From Marinilabilia rubra (GTDB taxonomy: Bacteria; Bacteroidota; Bacteroidia; Bacteroidales; Marinilabiliaceae), in contig NZ_QEWP01000019.1 of the NCBI RefSeq assembly GCF_003121985.1, positions 1 to 64,000 on the forward strand: 64,000 bases of DNA, given 5' to 3'. Position numbers and translations under genes: made by a program. The notes under the pieces are model-generated. The model saw only the letters and a list, made by a program, of their open reading frames with translations, was not told the origin of the DNA and did not search any database. Below, one piece after another: positions 8,805 through 18,001 of the stretch (its first letter is position 1; each line of letters begins with the position of its first letter).

Positions 8805-9007
8805 TTAGTATTTGTCTATAAAGTCCAACTTCTGCGTTGTTGCTCAAAATCTAAATCCTCATCCCGATTGTGCTTTTTGTTGGTTTTTTGTTCAAAAACC
8901 TTACAAAAGCTACTTCGGGACTGCGGTTTAGATTTTTCACACGCCTTGAATTTGAACTTTCTAGCTCAAACACCTAAAAGACGCTTAGTTTATAGACACG
9001 CACTAAT
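8804..9007. repeat. MITE-like palindromic repeat, family A copy 1
   Basis: Left end ATTAGTATTTGTCTATAAAG and right end (reverse complement ATTAGTGCGTGTCTATAAAC) match at about 16 of 20 positions. It begins on the last base of the dapB stop codon. A 69-codon frame inside it (8868-9077) is not a gene. The remaining bases to 9191 contain TTCACTACGTTCAGAATGACA and an AACAGCCCCTTTG end-like motif (near 9153-9167) shared in part with 43230-43295. Confidence 0.75.
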
Positions 9008-9191
9008 TAGAAAACCTGATAATCAAGCCAGACAAGTACGTGGCTGTCTGAAAGAAACAAGACTCTTGGCATTTTGAAGTTTTGAAGTCGCAAAAACATG
9101 AAATTCTTCACTACGTTCAGAATGACAAAAGTATTGATAATAAGAACTTTGAGGAACAGCCCCTTTGTTTGAAACAAAACACTACAATAAT

Positions 9192-10625
9192 ATGATCAAC
9201 CTGCAAGATGTTCCAAAGGCAAGCTGGATTAAATTCAGTATTGCAGCATTACTTTTTACCCTCTGGGTTATTTGGATTGGCAATTTCTGGATTTTATTGG
9301 GACTTCCAATAATCTTTGATCTCTACATTACAAAATTAATCCCCTGGGGTGCATGGAAAAAAGCAAAAGACGGCAGTAAACCTCCTGCCTGGAAAGAATG
9401 GCTGGATGCTTTGGTTTTTGCATTGGTAGCAGTTTATATTATAAACATCTTTTTTTTCCAAAACTATAAAATACCAACCTCGTCTTTGGAAAAAACATTA
9501 CTGGTAGGTGACCACTTGTTTGTGAGTAAGATGAGCTATGGCCCCAGGATGCCAATGACTCCATTGTCATTTCCACTCGTTCAGAATGTATTTCCCCTGA
9601 TAAATACCAAATCATACAGCGAAAAGCCCCAATGGGACTTCCAAAGACTTGCAGGTTTTGGGGATGTTGAGAGAGCTGACATTGTGGTGTTTAATTTCCC
9701 TGCTCAGGACACTGTTGCCGTCCTGCAGCCCAACCCTGCCTACTTTAATTTGATCAGACGATATGGGGAAAGCAGACTTAGTAGAAATAACAATTCAGAT
9801 TTCTCTAATTTAAGTGAATATGAAAAAAGGCTTAAAACAAGAGCTTTGGGGGCTGAATTCGTAAAACAGAATCCCAATGAATTCGGAGAAGTAATCTGGA
9901 GGCCGGTTGACAGGCGGGACAACTATGTGAAGCGTTGTGTTGCTTTGCCTGGGGACACCTTTGAAATAAGGCACAATAAAATTTTTATTAACGGAAAAGA
10001 TTTTAAGGAACCGGAAGGTGTTCAGCACAATTATCATCTCATTACCGATGGTACTAATCTGAACAAGAATTTTTATGAAAGACTGGACATCAGCGATCCT
10101 GAAAGATATATGGGAAGAAGTGGCCCATACTATACCCTGCCCTTAACGGAGTCAATGTTTGAGAAAGTAAAAAAGATGCCGTTTATAAAAGATGTGGCCA
10201 TTTCTGAATCTAAAGTAGACAGCACCTCCAACCAGGTATTTCCTTACAGTAAAAACTTTCAATGGAGCAGAGATAATTACGGCCCCCTTGTGATGCCTGA
10301 AAAAGGGACCACAGTAAAAGTATCGCCCAAAAACATTCTTCTTTATGAAAGAATCATCCGGAACTATGAAAGGAACAAGCTGGAAGTAAAAGACGGCAAA
10401 ATTATCATCAATGGCAATGAAACAGATGAGTATACCTTTAAAATGGACTACTATTTCATGCTGGGTGACAACCGCCACAATTCAGCAGATTCAAGATACT
10501 GGGGATTTGTTCCGGAAGACCACATTATAGGAAAACCAATCCTGGTATGGTTATCTCTGGACAAAAACAAGTCTTTCCCGATGAATATCAGATGGGATCG
10601 CTTTTTCAAATATGCCGGTGAATAA
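9192..10625 (+). CDS. lepB: Signal peptidase I, large Bacteroidota type
   Basis: A 477-residue S26 membrane peptidase that cleaves signal peptides on the periplasmic face. Three hydrophobic stretches (about 13-30, 31-48 and 71-90) precede the catalytic serine S98 in PTSSLEKTL. The general-base lysine is K247 in DNYVKRCVALPGD, and the C-terminal box is MLGDNRHNSADSRYWG. About 150 residues of insertion between serine and lysine boxes make it larger than E. coli LepB, as is usual in Bacteroidota. An in-frame TTG at 9165 would add nine residues from repeat-derived sequence; I prefer the ATG at 9192. A second lepB follows 32 bp downstream. Confidence 0.92.
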   Translation: MINLQDVPKASWIKFSIAALLFTLWVIWIGNFWILLGLPIIFDLYITKLIPWGAWKKAKDGSKPPAWKEWLDALVFALVAVYIINIFFFQNYKIPTSSLEKTLLVGDHLFVSKMSYGPRMPMTPLSFPLVQNVFPLINTKSYSEKPQWDFQRLAGFGDVERADIVVFNFPAQDTVAVLQPNPAYFNLIRRYGESRLSRNNNSDFSNLSEYEKRLKTRALGAEFVKQNPNEFGEVIWRPVDRRDNYVKRCVALPGDTFEIRHNKIFINGKDFKEPEGVQHNYHLITDGTNLNKNFYERLDISDPERYMGRSGPYYTLPLTESMFEKVKKMPFIKDVAISESKVDSTSNQVFPYSKNFQWSRDNYGPLVMPEKGTTVKVSPKNILLYERIIRNYERNKLEVKDGKIIINGNETDEYTFKMDYYFMLGDNRHNSADSRYWGFVPEDHIIGKPILVWLSLDKNKSFPMNIRWDRFFKYAGE

Positions 10626-10657
10626 AAAATAACATATCACAACAGGTTGATAAAAGG

Positions 10658-11839
10658 ATGAAAACACCAGGTATTCAAATACTATTAACTGTATTAATTA
10701 TATTGGGTGCATGGTGGTTTCACCTGCTTTTAATTCCATTTTCAGCACTCCTGTTAGTTTGGGTTAGCTGGTTTTTCAGGTCAGATATAAAATCGCTGAA
10801 AAGGCGCTTCAAAGAGAAGCATCAGCGGATCCACCTATTTGTTTCCGGCATGCTGATTCTGGCTGCAGGACTATTAACCGGCATACTGATATACAGATTT
10901 GGTATCGAACTTATTTCTGTTCCCTCTCCATCTATGGAGAAAGCGATAAATGCGGGAGATTATATAGTAGTCAACAAACTGGTACCGGGTCCGCGACGTT
11001 TTCCTCAGGATCCGGACAAGTATTTCAGAATGGGCGGAACAGATTCATTGAAAAGAGGCGACATTATCCTTTTCAATTTTCCGGAAGGCGACACCATACT
11101 TGACAACCGTCCGGATGAAAGCTACTATTATCTGAAACGCCATTATAATAATTTCGACCGTCTCAGAATGATCAGAAAATGGGGTAACTTAATACCTCTG
11201 AACGTCAAACAGCGTCCAAGATTTGTTAAACGCCTTGTAGCATTGCCATCGGATACTTTGGAAATAAAAAATGGGTTTCTTTTCATCAATGGCCAAAGAA
11301 TCATTCTTTCACCCACGATTATTAAAAAGTTCCAATGGTCGGACAGTAAGGAGGGATTCCGGGAAATTGAAGATAAATTCAATATTTTAAACCACTATCA
11401 GAGCAAAGGAGAAATTGTAGCCGAAATGACTCTGGATAGTTACAGAGATCTTCCGGAAAATACCAAAGCAAAATTTAACCCGGCTCTGCTGGAAAAGAAT
11501 GTCCCTGACCGTCACACATTTCCTTTTGACATATCAACCGGCTGGAATACTGATTTTATGGGCCCTATTATACTGCCTGCAAAGGGAGATTCCATTAAAC
11601 TCACCCCTGAAAACTTCCCCCTTTATGAGCGGGCCATCAGGGTTTACGAGGAAAATGACCTGACAAAAAGAGAGAATAAATTTTTTATCGACCAAAAGCC
11701 TGTCACCTATTATAAGTTCAAACTAAATTACTATTGGGTGATGGGTGACAATCGCCCCCACTCATTTGACAGCAGGTTTTGGGGGTTGCTTCCGGAAAAC
11801 CATATTATTGGAAAAATACCGGAGAATTTAGTAAATTAA
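10658..11839 (+). CDS. lepB: Second signal peptidase I
   Basis: A 393-residue paralogue of the preceding gene. Hydrophobic segments at about 8-40 and 60-82 precede the catalytic S92 (VPSPSMEKAI). The lysine is K191 in RFVKRLVALPSD, with serine replacing the usual glycine of VALPGD, and the C-terminal box is VMGDNRPHSFDSRFWG. Both catalytic residues are kept, so it should be active. Divergence from the neighbour suggests different substrates or a structural role. A family A repeat lies 36 bp after the stop. Confidence 0.9.
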   Translation: MKTPGIQILLTVLIILGAWWFHLLLIPFSALLLVWVSWFFRSDIKSLKRRFKEKHQRIHLFVSGMLILAAGLLTGILIYRFGIELISVPSPSMEKAINAGDYIVVNKLVPGPRRFPQDPDKYFRMGGTDSLKRGDIILFNFPEGDTILDNRPDESYYYLKRHYNNFDRLRMIRKWGNLIPLNVKQRPRFVKRLVALPSDTLEIKNGFLFINGQRIILSPTIIKKFQWSDSKEGFREIEDKFNILNHYQSKGEIVAEMTLDSYRDLPENTKAKFNPALLEKNVPDRHTFPFDISTGWNTDFMGPIILPAKGDSIKLTPENFPLYERAIRVYEENDLTKRENKFFIDQKPVTYYKFKLNYYWVMGDNRPHSFDSRFWGLLPENHIIGKIPENLVN

Positions 11840-11875
11840 AGAATTAAAATTTCTCTTATTGATATTTTCCAGGCG

Positions 11876-12040
11876 TATTTAGTGCCTGCAAGAAAACCCT
11901 CTTTTTTTCGAAGGCTTTGATAAGAAAGCTTCGAGAACAAGGCTTGCGAGTCTTAATTGTCAGGAGTTTAATTCTGTAAATGACTGGCAAGTAAGATGAG
12001 CGTTACGCAGTTATCGGAGTTTTCTTGCAAAGACTATTTA
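11876..12040. repeat. MITE-like palindromic repeat, family A divergent copy
   Basis: A 165-bp element with left end TATTTAGTGCCTGCAAGAAAAC-like (11876-11897) and an inverted right end (12019-12040) sharing GCAAGAAAAC. Interior pieces GGCTTGCGA and GCGTTACGCAG match the 48630 copy. Ends are diverged from the GTCTATAAA type. Confidence 0.55.
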
Positions 12041-12068
12041 CCCTGGATTTTTAATTCTAAAACCAGTG

Positions 12069-12392
12069 ATGATGAAACGAAATCAAACATTTTCCTTTTG
12101 GGGCTTTATTATTGCAGCCTTAATACTGGTATTCTTTTCAGTTCAAAATGCACAGGAAGTGGGCTTCAGGTTTTTCATATGGAAAACTTACCTGCCCCTT
12201 TCGGTCCTTCTTATCGTGGCTTTTCTGCTGGGATTGATTGTTGGGGCAGTTTTCCTGTTTCGCAGCAATCGTTCAACCAGAAAAGAAAATAAAAGAAAAG
12301 AGCAGGAAAAACTCCAAAAAGACAAAGATGCATTTAAAGAAGAGAAAAAAGACAACTCCATTTCTTCAAACAATTTCAATGAAATAGAATAA
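12069..12392 (+). CDS. LapA/DUF1049-like small membrane protein
   Basis: A 107-residue protein with two transmembrane segments (about 9-26 and 40-64) around the family-typical FSVQNAQEVGFRFFIW and a LLGLIVGAVF stretch, then a highly charged cytoplasmic tail rich in lysine and glutamate. This is the architecture of LapA/YciS-type proteins, which in E. coli work with LapB in controlling lipopolysaccharide synthesis; that role is not shown here. Two consecutive ATG codons (12069 and 12072) are possible starts. No LapB partner is adjacent. Confidence 0.7.
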   Translation: MMKRNQTFSFWGFIIAALILVFFSVQNAQEVGFRFFIWKTYLPLSVLLIVAFLLGLIVGAVFLFRSNRSTRKENKRKEQEKLQKDKDAFKEEKKDNSISSNNFNEIE

Positions 12393-12679
12393 TTATTCAC
12401 ATGTTTATGGTATAACTTTTCAAGTTGAAAACACACATACAGGGCTTCCTGCAAAAATCTCAAACTGATTTATTCATGAATTATTGTAATGAGAGGTTCA
12501 AATATCAGGAAGTACAATCAACTGCAAATAAAATGAATGCAGGAAATAACAAGTTATTTTCATATCCATTTTGTTCAGGACGATTGTATTTCGCAGATAG
12601 CTGGGCATAGGAATAAATTATTTGTGAATAAAGCAGATTATATCAGAAGCTCCATTTCCAATAAAAATTTTCCTTCCTG

Positions 12680-13333
12680 ATGATCAAAAGAACTTTATTA
12701 AGTCAGGCCTGTTTTGGGCCGGTAGAATATTATGCTTGTTTAAATAAAGGTCCCGCAATAATTGAGAAACACAGCCATTATTCCAGACAGTCCTACCGAA
12801 ACAGATATAACATAGTGGGAGCAAATGGACCTTTGGCTCTGACGATTCCGGTGGAAAAGCAAAAGAGCCAAAAAGTGGCCGACAAGGATGTAAAAATTGC
12901 TTACCACACTCCATGGCAAAACAACCACTGGAATTCCCTTGTTTCAGCCTATAATTCCTCACCTTTTTTCCAGTTTTACTGTGATGAAATCGAACCATTT
13001 TTTAAAGAAAAACATACCTGGCTTTTCGATTTTAATATAAAAACGATGGAGGTTATATCGGATCTGTTGGGAATTGACCTTCAGATTTCTTTTACAGATG
13101 AATTTATGAATATTCCGGGTAAAGAAATATTGGATTTAAGAGAATCCATCCACCCCAAGAAGCCTCTAAAATCAGGAGATTCCTTCTTCAAGCCTATTGC
13201 CTATAAACAAGTATTTGACGACAGGCATGGATTTATCTCTAATCTCAGTATTTTGGATTTGCTATTTAACAAGGGACCTGAAGCCATCCTGGTTTTAGAG
13301 AATGAAACGTTGGGGTCCGGTAAAAACATGTAG
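12680..13333 (+). CDS. WbqC-family protein
   Basis: A 217-residue protein with family-typical N-terminal pieces LLSQACFGPVEYYACL and HYSRQSYRNRYNI, then LTIPVEK and a WQNNHWNSLVSAYNSSPFFQFY segment. WbqC proteins are often found with O-antigen or glycolipid genes, but their enzymatic role is poorly defined, so none is assigned here. It follows the two signal peptidases and the LapA-like gene. The 287-bp gap before it contains no visible gene. The three-residue tail before the stop is ordinary. Confidence 0.75.
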   Translation: MIKRTLLSQACFGPVEYYACLNKGPAIIEKHSHYSRQSYRNRYNIVGANGPLALTIPVEKQKSQKVADKDVKIAYHTPWQNNHWNSLVSAYNSSPFFQFYCDEIEPFFKEKHTWLFDFNIKTMEVISDLLGIDLQISFTDEFMNIPGKEILDLRESIHPKKPLKSGDSFFKPIAYKQVFDDRHGFISNLSILDLLFNKGPEAILVLENETLGSGKNM

Positions 13334-14037
13334 ACCATGGGATATAAAACTAAATGAATACCTGTTTTTATCAGGCTGAAAGGACAGCTAATCTTAGCCG
13401 AAAGATATTAGATGTTTAGATTTAAGAATGTTAGATAAAAGTAACCAACAGACAGAAGTTTGATAGGCAGAAGGCAGAAGAAAATGTATTGCCCCGAAAG
13501 GCCATCTTTGAACATTCAAAAGAATGTTTTGCCTGATAAGCAAAGATCTAACTTCATGCATTAACAACTTGACATAAAGCTGATTACAACTTGAGTTAAA
13601 TAAAAGAACATGCCCCTTACTCAATGCTCATCAAACATTCAATCAACAGAGCACTGACCACTGACCACTGACCACTGATCACTGACTACTGATAATTGCT
13701 CCCTCTCTCCTTTCAACCCTTCAACCATCCCACCGGGAAAGATATTAGATATTTAGATATTAGATATTTAGATTTAAGTAACCCAGCCGCGCGGAAGCCG
13801 GAAGCTGGAGGCTGGAAGTTAGAAGCTGGAAACTTTCGAATATAAGAAACTTTGATTCTTTTTGCGGCATATTTAAAAAACTAAGAAAATTATAAAAAAC
13901 ACATTTTAAATGGTTTATGATTTTACTTAGATGAAAGAACATGCCCCTTGCTCAATACTCATCAAACATTCAATCAACAGAGCACTGATCTCTGACAACT
14001 GACCACTGACTACTGATCACTGACCACTGACCACTAA
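13334..14037. repeat. Gene-free repeat block between wbqC-like and NUDIX genes
   Basis: No gene. Contents: a 74-bp sequence (13431-13504) repeated at 25790-25863; a GAACATGCCCCTTRCTCAAT…AGAGCACTGA segment (about 13603-13665) repeated at about 13934-13990; 7-bp CTGACCA tracts near 13650-13692 and 13986-14035; and AT-rich TTAGATATTTAGATATTAGA runs near 13745-13779. Confidence 0.85.
13431..13504. repeat. 74-bp dispersed repeat, copy 1
   Basis: TTAGATAAAAGTAACCAACA through GCCCCGAAAGGCC; differs from 25790-25863 at about three positions. Confidence 0.85.
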
Positions 14038-14493
14038 TCATTGTCTCAGTCTTTCCCTGAGCTTAAGTCCTGCCTCAACGATTTCCCCATGATCAAAAGC
14101 AAGAGGCGGCAAGTCTTTTAATGGGAACCATCGGGCTTCAGCAGCATCATCAGCACCAACAACTTCAATCTCTTTTTCGAGCAATGAGAGATATGCCACT
14201 GTGATGGTTCGATGGCGCGGGTCACGTCCAACTTTTCCAAAGGCCCCTATTTGATGAATCTTAACGTCGGTAAGTCCTGTTTCTTCTTCCAATTCCCTAA
14301 TGGCGCTGTCTTCAATATCCTCATCCATATCAGCAAAACCACCCGGTAGAGCCCACATATTTTCGAAAGGAGGGCGGGCCCTTTTTATCAAAAGCAAACT
14401 GGCATCTGCATCATCAGAGTTACCGGAAACAGCAACAACATCAGCAGTAACTGCAGGTCGTGGATAGTCGTAACAATATTTGTTCTTACTCAT
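14038..14493 (-). CDS. NUDIX hydrolase
   Basis: A 151-residue NUDIX protein. The box is a perfect GX5EX7REUXEEXGU match at residues 52-74 (GFADMDE…RELEEETGL). The preceding MWALPGG and the GRDPRHRTITVAYL segment resemble ADP-ribose or nucleotide-sugar hydrolases of this size, but the substrate is not certain. It overlaps the upstream NlpC/P60 gene by 8 bp on the same strand, so the two are probably translationally coupled. Its C terminus ends at the edge of a repeat block. Confidence 0.88.
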   Translation of the reverse strand: MSKNKYCYDYPRPAVTADVVAVSGNSDDADASLLLIKRARPPFENMWALPGGFADMDEDIEDSAIRELEEETGLTDVKIHQIGAFGKVGRDPRHRTITVAYLSLLEKEIEVVGADDAAEARWFPLKDLPPLAFDHGEIVEAGLKLRERLRQ

Positions 14494-15262
14494 TTAAGAA
14501 TCTTTTTATCACCCGTAATCGATGGGAATACAAACGGCGTTCTTTATTATAAATACCTTGATGATCAAGGGCATCAATACGAACTGATCCACTGGCATGC
14601 AATATACGCCCTTGTCCGAGGCAAATACCAACATGAATGATACGCCCCTCTTCATCATCAAAAAATGCCAAATCTCCTGTTCCGGCTTCTTCAACAAAAC
14701 TCACGACCTCGCCAACATCAATTTGTTGTGAAGCATTTCTCGGAAGAAAGACTCCAACTGTTTTAAATACCACCTGAACCAGACCACTACAATCAATGCC
14801 GTAAAACGAGCGTCCGCCCCAAAGATAAGGGGCGTTCATGAACCCTCTGGCAACAGTCTCAATATCAGGTTTTTTATCTGAAATTTTGCCTTGCAGATAA
14901 AATTCGAAAGATCCTATTCTGATGGCATTACGATCTTCTCCATTAAACACCACCCGGCTTCCGGCTGAAACCAACATGGCACTGGAATCAGACTCGCAAA
15001 TGACTTTAATATAGGGTTTGTCAACAATAACACCTGAAGCTTTATCCCATTGCTGTACATCACGATCATCGAGCTTAACAACCAATTTATCATCAATCCA
15101 GCCTTGGTAATCATCGTAATGACAACGGATTTTTTGCCAACCGGGAATATGCTCAAGAAGTTCAAAGCTTTCCCCGAATAAAATCTGAGTTTCTAACTGA
15201 GCACTTTCTGCCGGCTCGGTACGAACCGGAATAAAACCATAAGTACAAATTGAATATGCCAT
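14486..15262 (-). CDS. NlpC/P60 (C40) cell-wall peptidase with SH3-like N terminus
   Basis: A 258-residue cysteine peptidase likely to act on muropeptides. Residues about 8-62 form a bacterial SH3-like domain (GESFELLEHIPGWQKIRC, YQGWID), followed by a second SH3-like stretch to about 125. The catalytic domain (about 135-255) has C158 in GIDCSGL, H210 in IIHVGI and H222 in LHASG. No signal peptide is visible, which points to recycling of peptides in the cytoplasm, as for YkfC-type D-glutamyl-L-diamino-acid endopeptidases; that role is inferred. The gene is divergent from the pgpH-type gene. Confidence 0.87.
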   Translation of the reverse strand: MAYSICTYGFIPVRTEPAESAQLETQILFGESFELLEHIPGWQKIRCHYDDYQGWIDDKLVVKLDDRDVQQWDKASGVIVDKPYIKVICESDSSAMLVSAGSRVVFNGEDRNAIRIGSFEFYLQGKISDKKPDIETVARGFMNAPYLWGGRSFYGIDCSGLVQVVFKTVGVFLPRNASQQIDVGEVVSFVEEAGTGDLAFFDDEEGRIIHVGICLGQGRILHASGSVRIDALDHQGIYNKERRLYSHRLRVIKRFLNE

Positions 15263-15536
15263 AAATTCGAAAATTGCGTTTCTTTCCTGTCAGGGATTAG
15301 CGCTAATTTGGTAATTAATTTTGGATTTCAAAAACCTCAAATCAGCTTTTACATGTAAACATTTTCTAACCAAACCACCAGGGTATTTTTTTTCATATCT
15401 GACCAAAAGATCTACTTTATATCAAATGCCGGTTTAATGATCAGCAGCGATTTTAACCAAATGAACCTTTTCCTTATATTAGTGCTTTAAAACAAGGCAT
15501 CAATAAAAAGAATTTACAAGCTATTATTTTATTTAT

Positions 15537-17720
15537 ATGCGTACATTTTTTTCAAGCATAAAAGAAAATTCAACAGGCATTTACAGGGTATTAATATTTC
15601 TTGCGGCCATTGCTATGGTGGTTTATATCCTTCCAAGAGAAGGAAAATTCCCCTATGAATACAGCAAAGGGAAGCCATGGAAACATGAGATGCTCATTGC
15701 CCCCTTCGATTTTCCGATTTATAAGAATCAAGCAGAAATGCAACAAGAACGGGACAGCATTCTGGATAACTTTCGTCCCTATTTCACGCTCGACACAGTT
15801 ACAGGCATTGAACAAACAAGAAGGGCGCTGGCAAATATGGAAAAACAAAAAGAAATTTTAATCGATGATTACCCTTTTTTATCCGGCAACAATATAAAAG
15901 AGCATTCATCGGCCTGGCAAGTTTTAACAAATACTGTAAAAACAGAATTGACCAGTATTTACAATCAAGGTCTGATTCATCTCCCCGAGGAATACATTAA
16001 TGCCAATGAATCTTTTGAACTGGTGCTTGTAAAGAACAATTTTGCAGAACCTTCAGGCCTTAGTGAATTTCATAATTATCAAAGTGCCTATCAGCAAATT
16101 TCAATGGCCCTGTTCAGTAAATTAAGGAATATTTCAGACGCCGGACAGGATCGGATAGACGATTTAATTTCGGATCTTCACCTTAACCGGTATCTGAAAC
16201 CCAACATTACCTACCATCCCGAGAAAACGGCCCGGGAGAGAGACAAGATACTGAATAACCTCAGCCTTACCAGCGGAATAGTCCTCTCCGGACAACGCAT
16301 CATTGATACCGGAGAGATCATAGATAACAGAATTGTAAAAATTCTCGATTCCCTGAAAAAAGAATATGAAACATCTTTGGGCGGAGGATCTGGCTATTAT
16401 TTTATAATATTGGGTCAGGCACTGATGACCTTTTTGTTCATGAGCATAATCTATATGTTTCTGTATTTTTTTCGTAAGGATGTCTATAACAACCTTCTGT
16501 CCATATCTTTTATGCTCCTCATGGTAATCGGCATGTTGTTATTGGCCAGACTATCGAGACTGTTTGAGTTTTTTCCTCTTTATATTATTCCTTTTGCGAT
16601 ACTACCCATTATCATCAGAACCTTTTTTGATTCACGACTGGCCTTTTTCATGCATGTCATTACAGTAATGATGGCAGCCTTCTTTACACAAAACAGCTTT
16701 GAATTTGTTTATATGCAGGTGCCCATTGGATTGATTGCCATATTTAGTCTGTTCAGGATGGTGCGCCGTGAGCAACTGGTAAGGTCATCCATCTTTATTG
16801 TTCTTACTTATTCTGTATTTTACACAGCAATGTCGGTGCTTCATGAAGGAGATTTAAAAAGTATCGACCTTTCTGTTTTTGGACAATTTGTAATAAACGG
16901 GGCATTTATCTTGCTGGTTTATCCTCTGATTTATGTTTTTGAAAAAGTTTTTGGATTTATTTCAGATGTAACCTTAGTGGAACTATCTGACACCAACCAT
17001 CCCCTTCTGAGACGATTGGCAGAAAAAGCCCCCGGGTCTTTTCAGCATTCTCTGCAGGTGGGAAACCTTGCACAGGAAGCCGTATACAAAATTGGTGGGA
17101 ACCCGCTTCTTGTCAGGGCGGGGGCCATGTATCATGACATCGGAAAAACCATTTCACCTATTTTCTTTACCGAAAATCAAAACACTGGATTTAACCCCCA
17201 TGCTAACCTCGATCATCAAAAGAGCGCACAATCTATCATACAACACATTGAAAAAGGGGTAAAGATCGCAAGAAGACACAAAATACCTGAACAAATTATT
17301 GATTTTATCCGCACCCATCAGGGCACCACAAAAGCCAAATTCTTTTACAATTCATACAAGAATGAGCACCCCGATGAAGATGTGGATATTTCTAAATTTA
17401 CTTATCCGGGACCTACACCTTTCACTAAGGAAACAGCTATTTTGATGATGGCAGACGCTGTAGAAGCAGCGTCAAGAAGTTTAAAAAAATTCTCGGATGA
17501 AGAAATTGAGAAACTGGTGGAAAACATCATCAACCACCAGGTTGAAGAAAATCAATTTAACAATGCTCCGATAACCTTCAGAGAAATTACACAGGTAAAG
17601 CAGGTATTTAAACAAAAACTGAAGAATATATATCATGCACGGGTTGAATATCCAGAATTAAAAACAAAAACATCTGAACACAGAGAACCCCAAACGCCGC
17701 CTGATAATCCTGAGGAATAA
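15537..17720 (+). CDS. PgpH-type 7TM HD-domain phosphodiesterase
   Basis: A 727-residue membrane protein. One N-terminal transmembrane segment (about 16-33) is followed by an extracytoplasmic 7TMR-HDED domain (about 50-283), a bundle of seven membrane helices (about 287-470) and a cytoplasmic HD domain. Metal and catalytic residues are visible: H504 in GSFQHSL and HDIG at 533-536, with a later IRTHQGT and MMADAVEAASR. The family includes c-di-AMP phosphodiesterases (PgpH), so control of turgor or potassium through c-di-AMP is a plausible role. A short acidic, proline-rich tail ends the protein. The 274-bp upstream gap is AT-rich and should hold divergent promoters. Confidence 0.9.
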   Translation: MRTFFSSIKENSTGIYRVLIFLAAIAMVVYILPREGKFPYEYSKGKPWKHEMLIAPFDFPIYKNQAEMQQERDSILDNFRPYFTLDTVTGIEQTRRALANMEKQKEILIDDYPFLSGNNIKEHSSAWQVLTNTVKTELTSIYNQGLIHLPEEYINANESFELVLVKNNFAEPSGLSEFHNYQSAYQQISMALFSKLRNISDAGQDRIDDLISDLHLNRYLKPNITYHPEKTARERDKILNNLSLTSGIVLSGQRIIDTGEIIDNRIVKILDSLKKEYETSLGGGSGYYFIILGQALMTFLFMSIIYMFLYFFRKDVYNNLLSISFMLLMVIGMLLLARLSRLFEFFPLYIIPFAILPIIIRTFFDSRLAFFMHVITVMMAAFFTQNSFEFVYMQVPIGLIAIFSLFRMVRREQLVRSSIFIVLTYSVFYTAMSVLHEGDLKSIDLSVFGQFVINGAFILLVYPLIYVFEKVFGFISDVTLVELSDTNHPLLRRLAEKAPGSFQHSLQVGNLAQEAVYKIGGNPLLVRAGAMYHDIGKTISPIFFTENQNTGFNPHANLDHQKSAQSIIQHIEKGVKIARRHKIPEQIIDFIRTHQGTTKAKFFYNSYKNEHPDEDVDISKFTYPGPTPFTKETAILMMADAVEAASRSLKKFSDEEIEKLVENIINHQVEENQFNNAPITFREITQVKQVFKQKLKNIYHARVEYPELKTKTSEHREPQTPPDNPEE

Positions 17721-17723
17721 AAA

Positions 17724-17798
17724 AGCCCGGAGCAATGCCCCGGGCAATTCTAATCTTGTAAAATAAGGACCGGACTGAACATCAAGCCGGTCCTTTTT
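17724..17798 (+). terminator. Double terminator after the pgpH-type gene
   Basis: A first hairpin GCCCGG/CCGGGC starts 4 bp after the stop. A second has a perfect 9-bp stem AAGGACCGG (17765-17773)/CCGGTCCTT (17787-17795) followed by a T run. Confidence 0.88.
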
Positions 17799-17803
17799 CT
17801 GTT

Positions 17804-18000
17804 AATTTGTGCCTGTTCATAAAGTCCCATTTGCTGCGTTACGTCTGCCCGAAAACTACTCATCCCGAAGTATCGGGACTCCGTATTTCAGGGCTTCACA
17901 AGCCCCGAAGAAAAATCGGGGCAGGCTTTGTAACTAACACTTTTTGAACAAACACATGGTTACTTAATATTTTTGCTGGATTTATAGACGGGCACTAATT
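17804..18000. repeat. MITE-like palindromic repeat, family A copy 2
   Basis: Left end AATTTGTGCCTGTTCATAAA and inverted right end (reverse complement AATTAGTGCCCGTCTATAAA) match at about 16 of 20. It contains the palindrome TCCCGAAGTATCGGGA near 17872. It ends one base before the mcp stop codon. Confidence 0.75.
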
Positions 18001-18001
18001 A

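Noticed and set aside
8868-9077. 69-codon open frame
   Set aside because: Lies inside and across the end of a family A repeat element.
9165-9191. TTG start for the first signal peptidase
   Set aside because: The added nine residues come from repeat-adjacent sequence; ATG 9192 gives a normal N terminus.
12425-12610. 61-codon frame between the LapA-like and WbqC-family genes
   Set aside because: No protein-like composition and no conserved feature.
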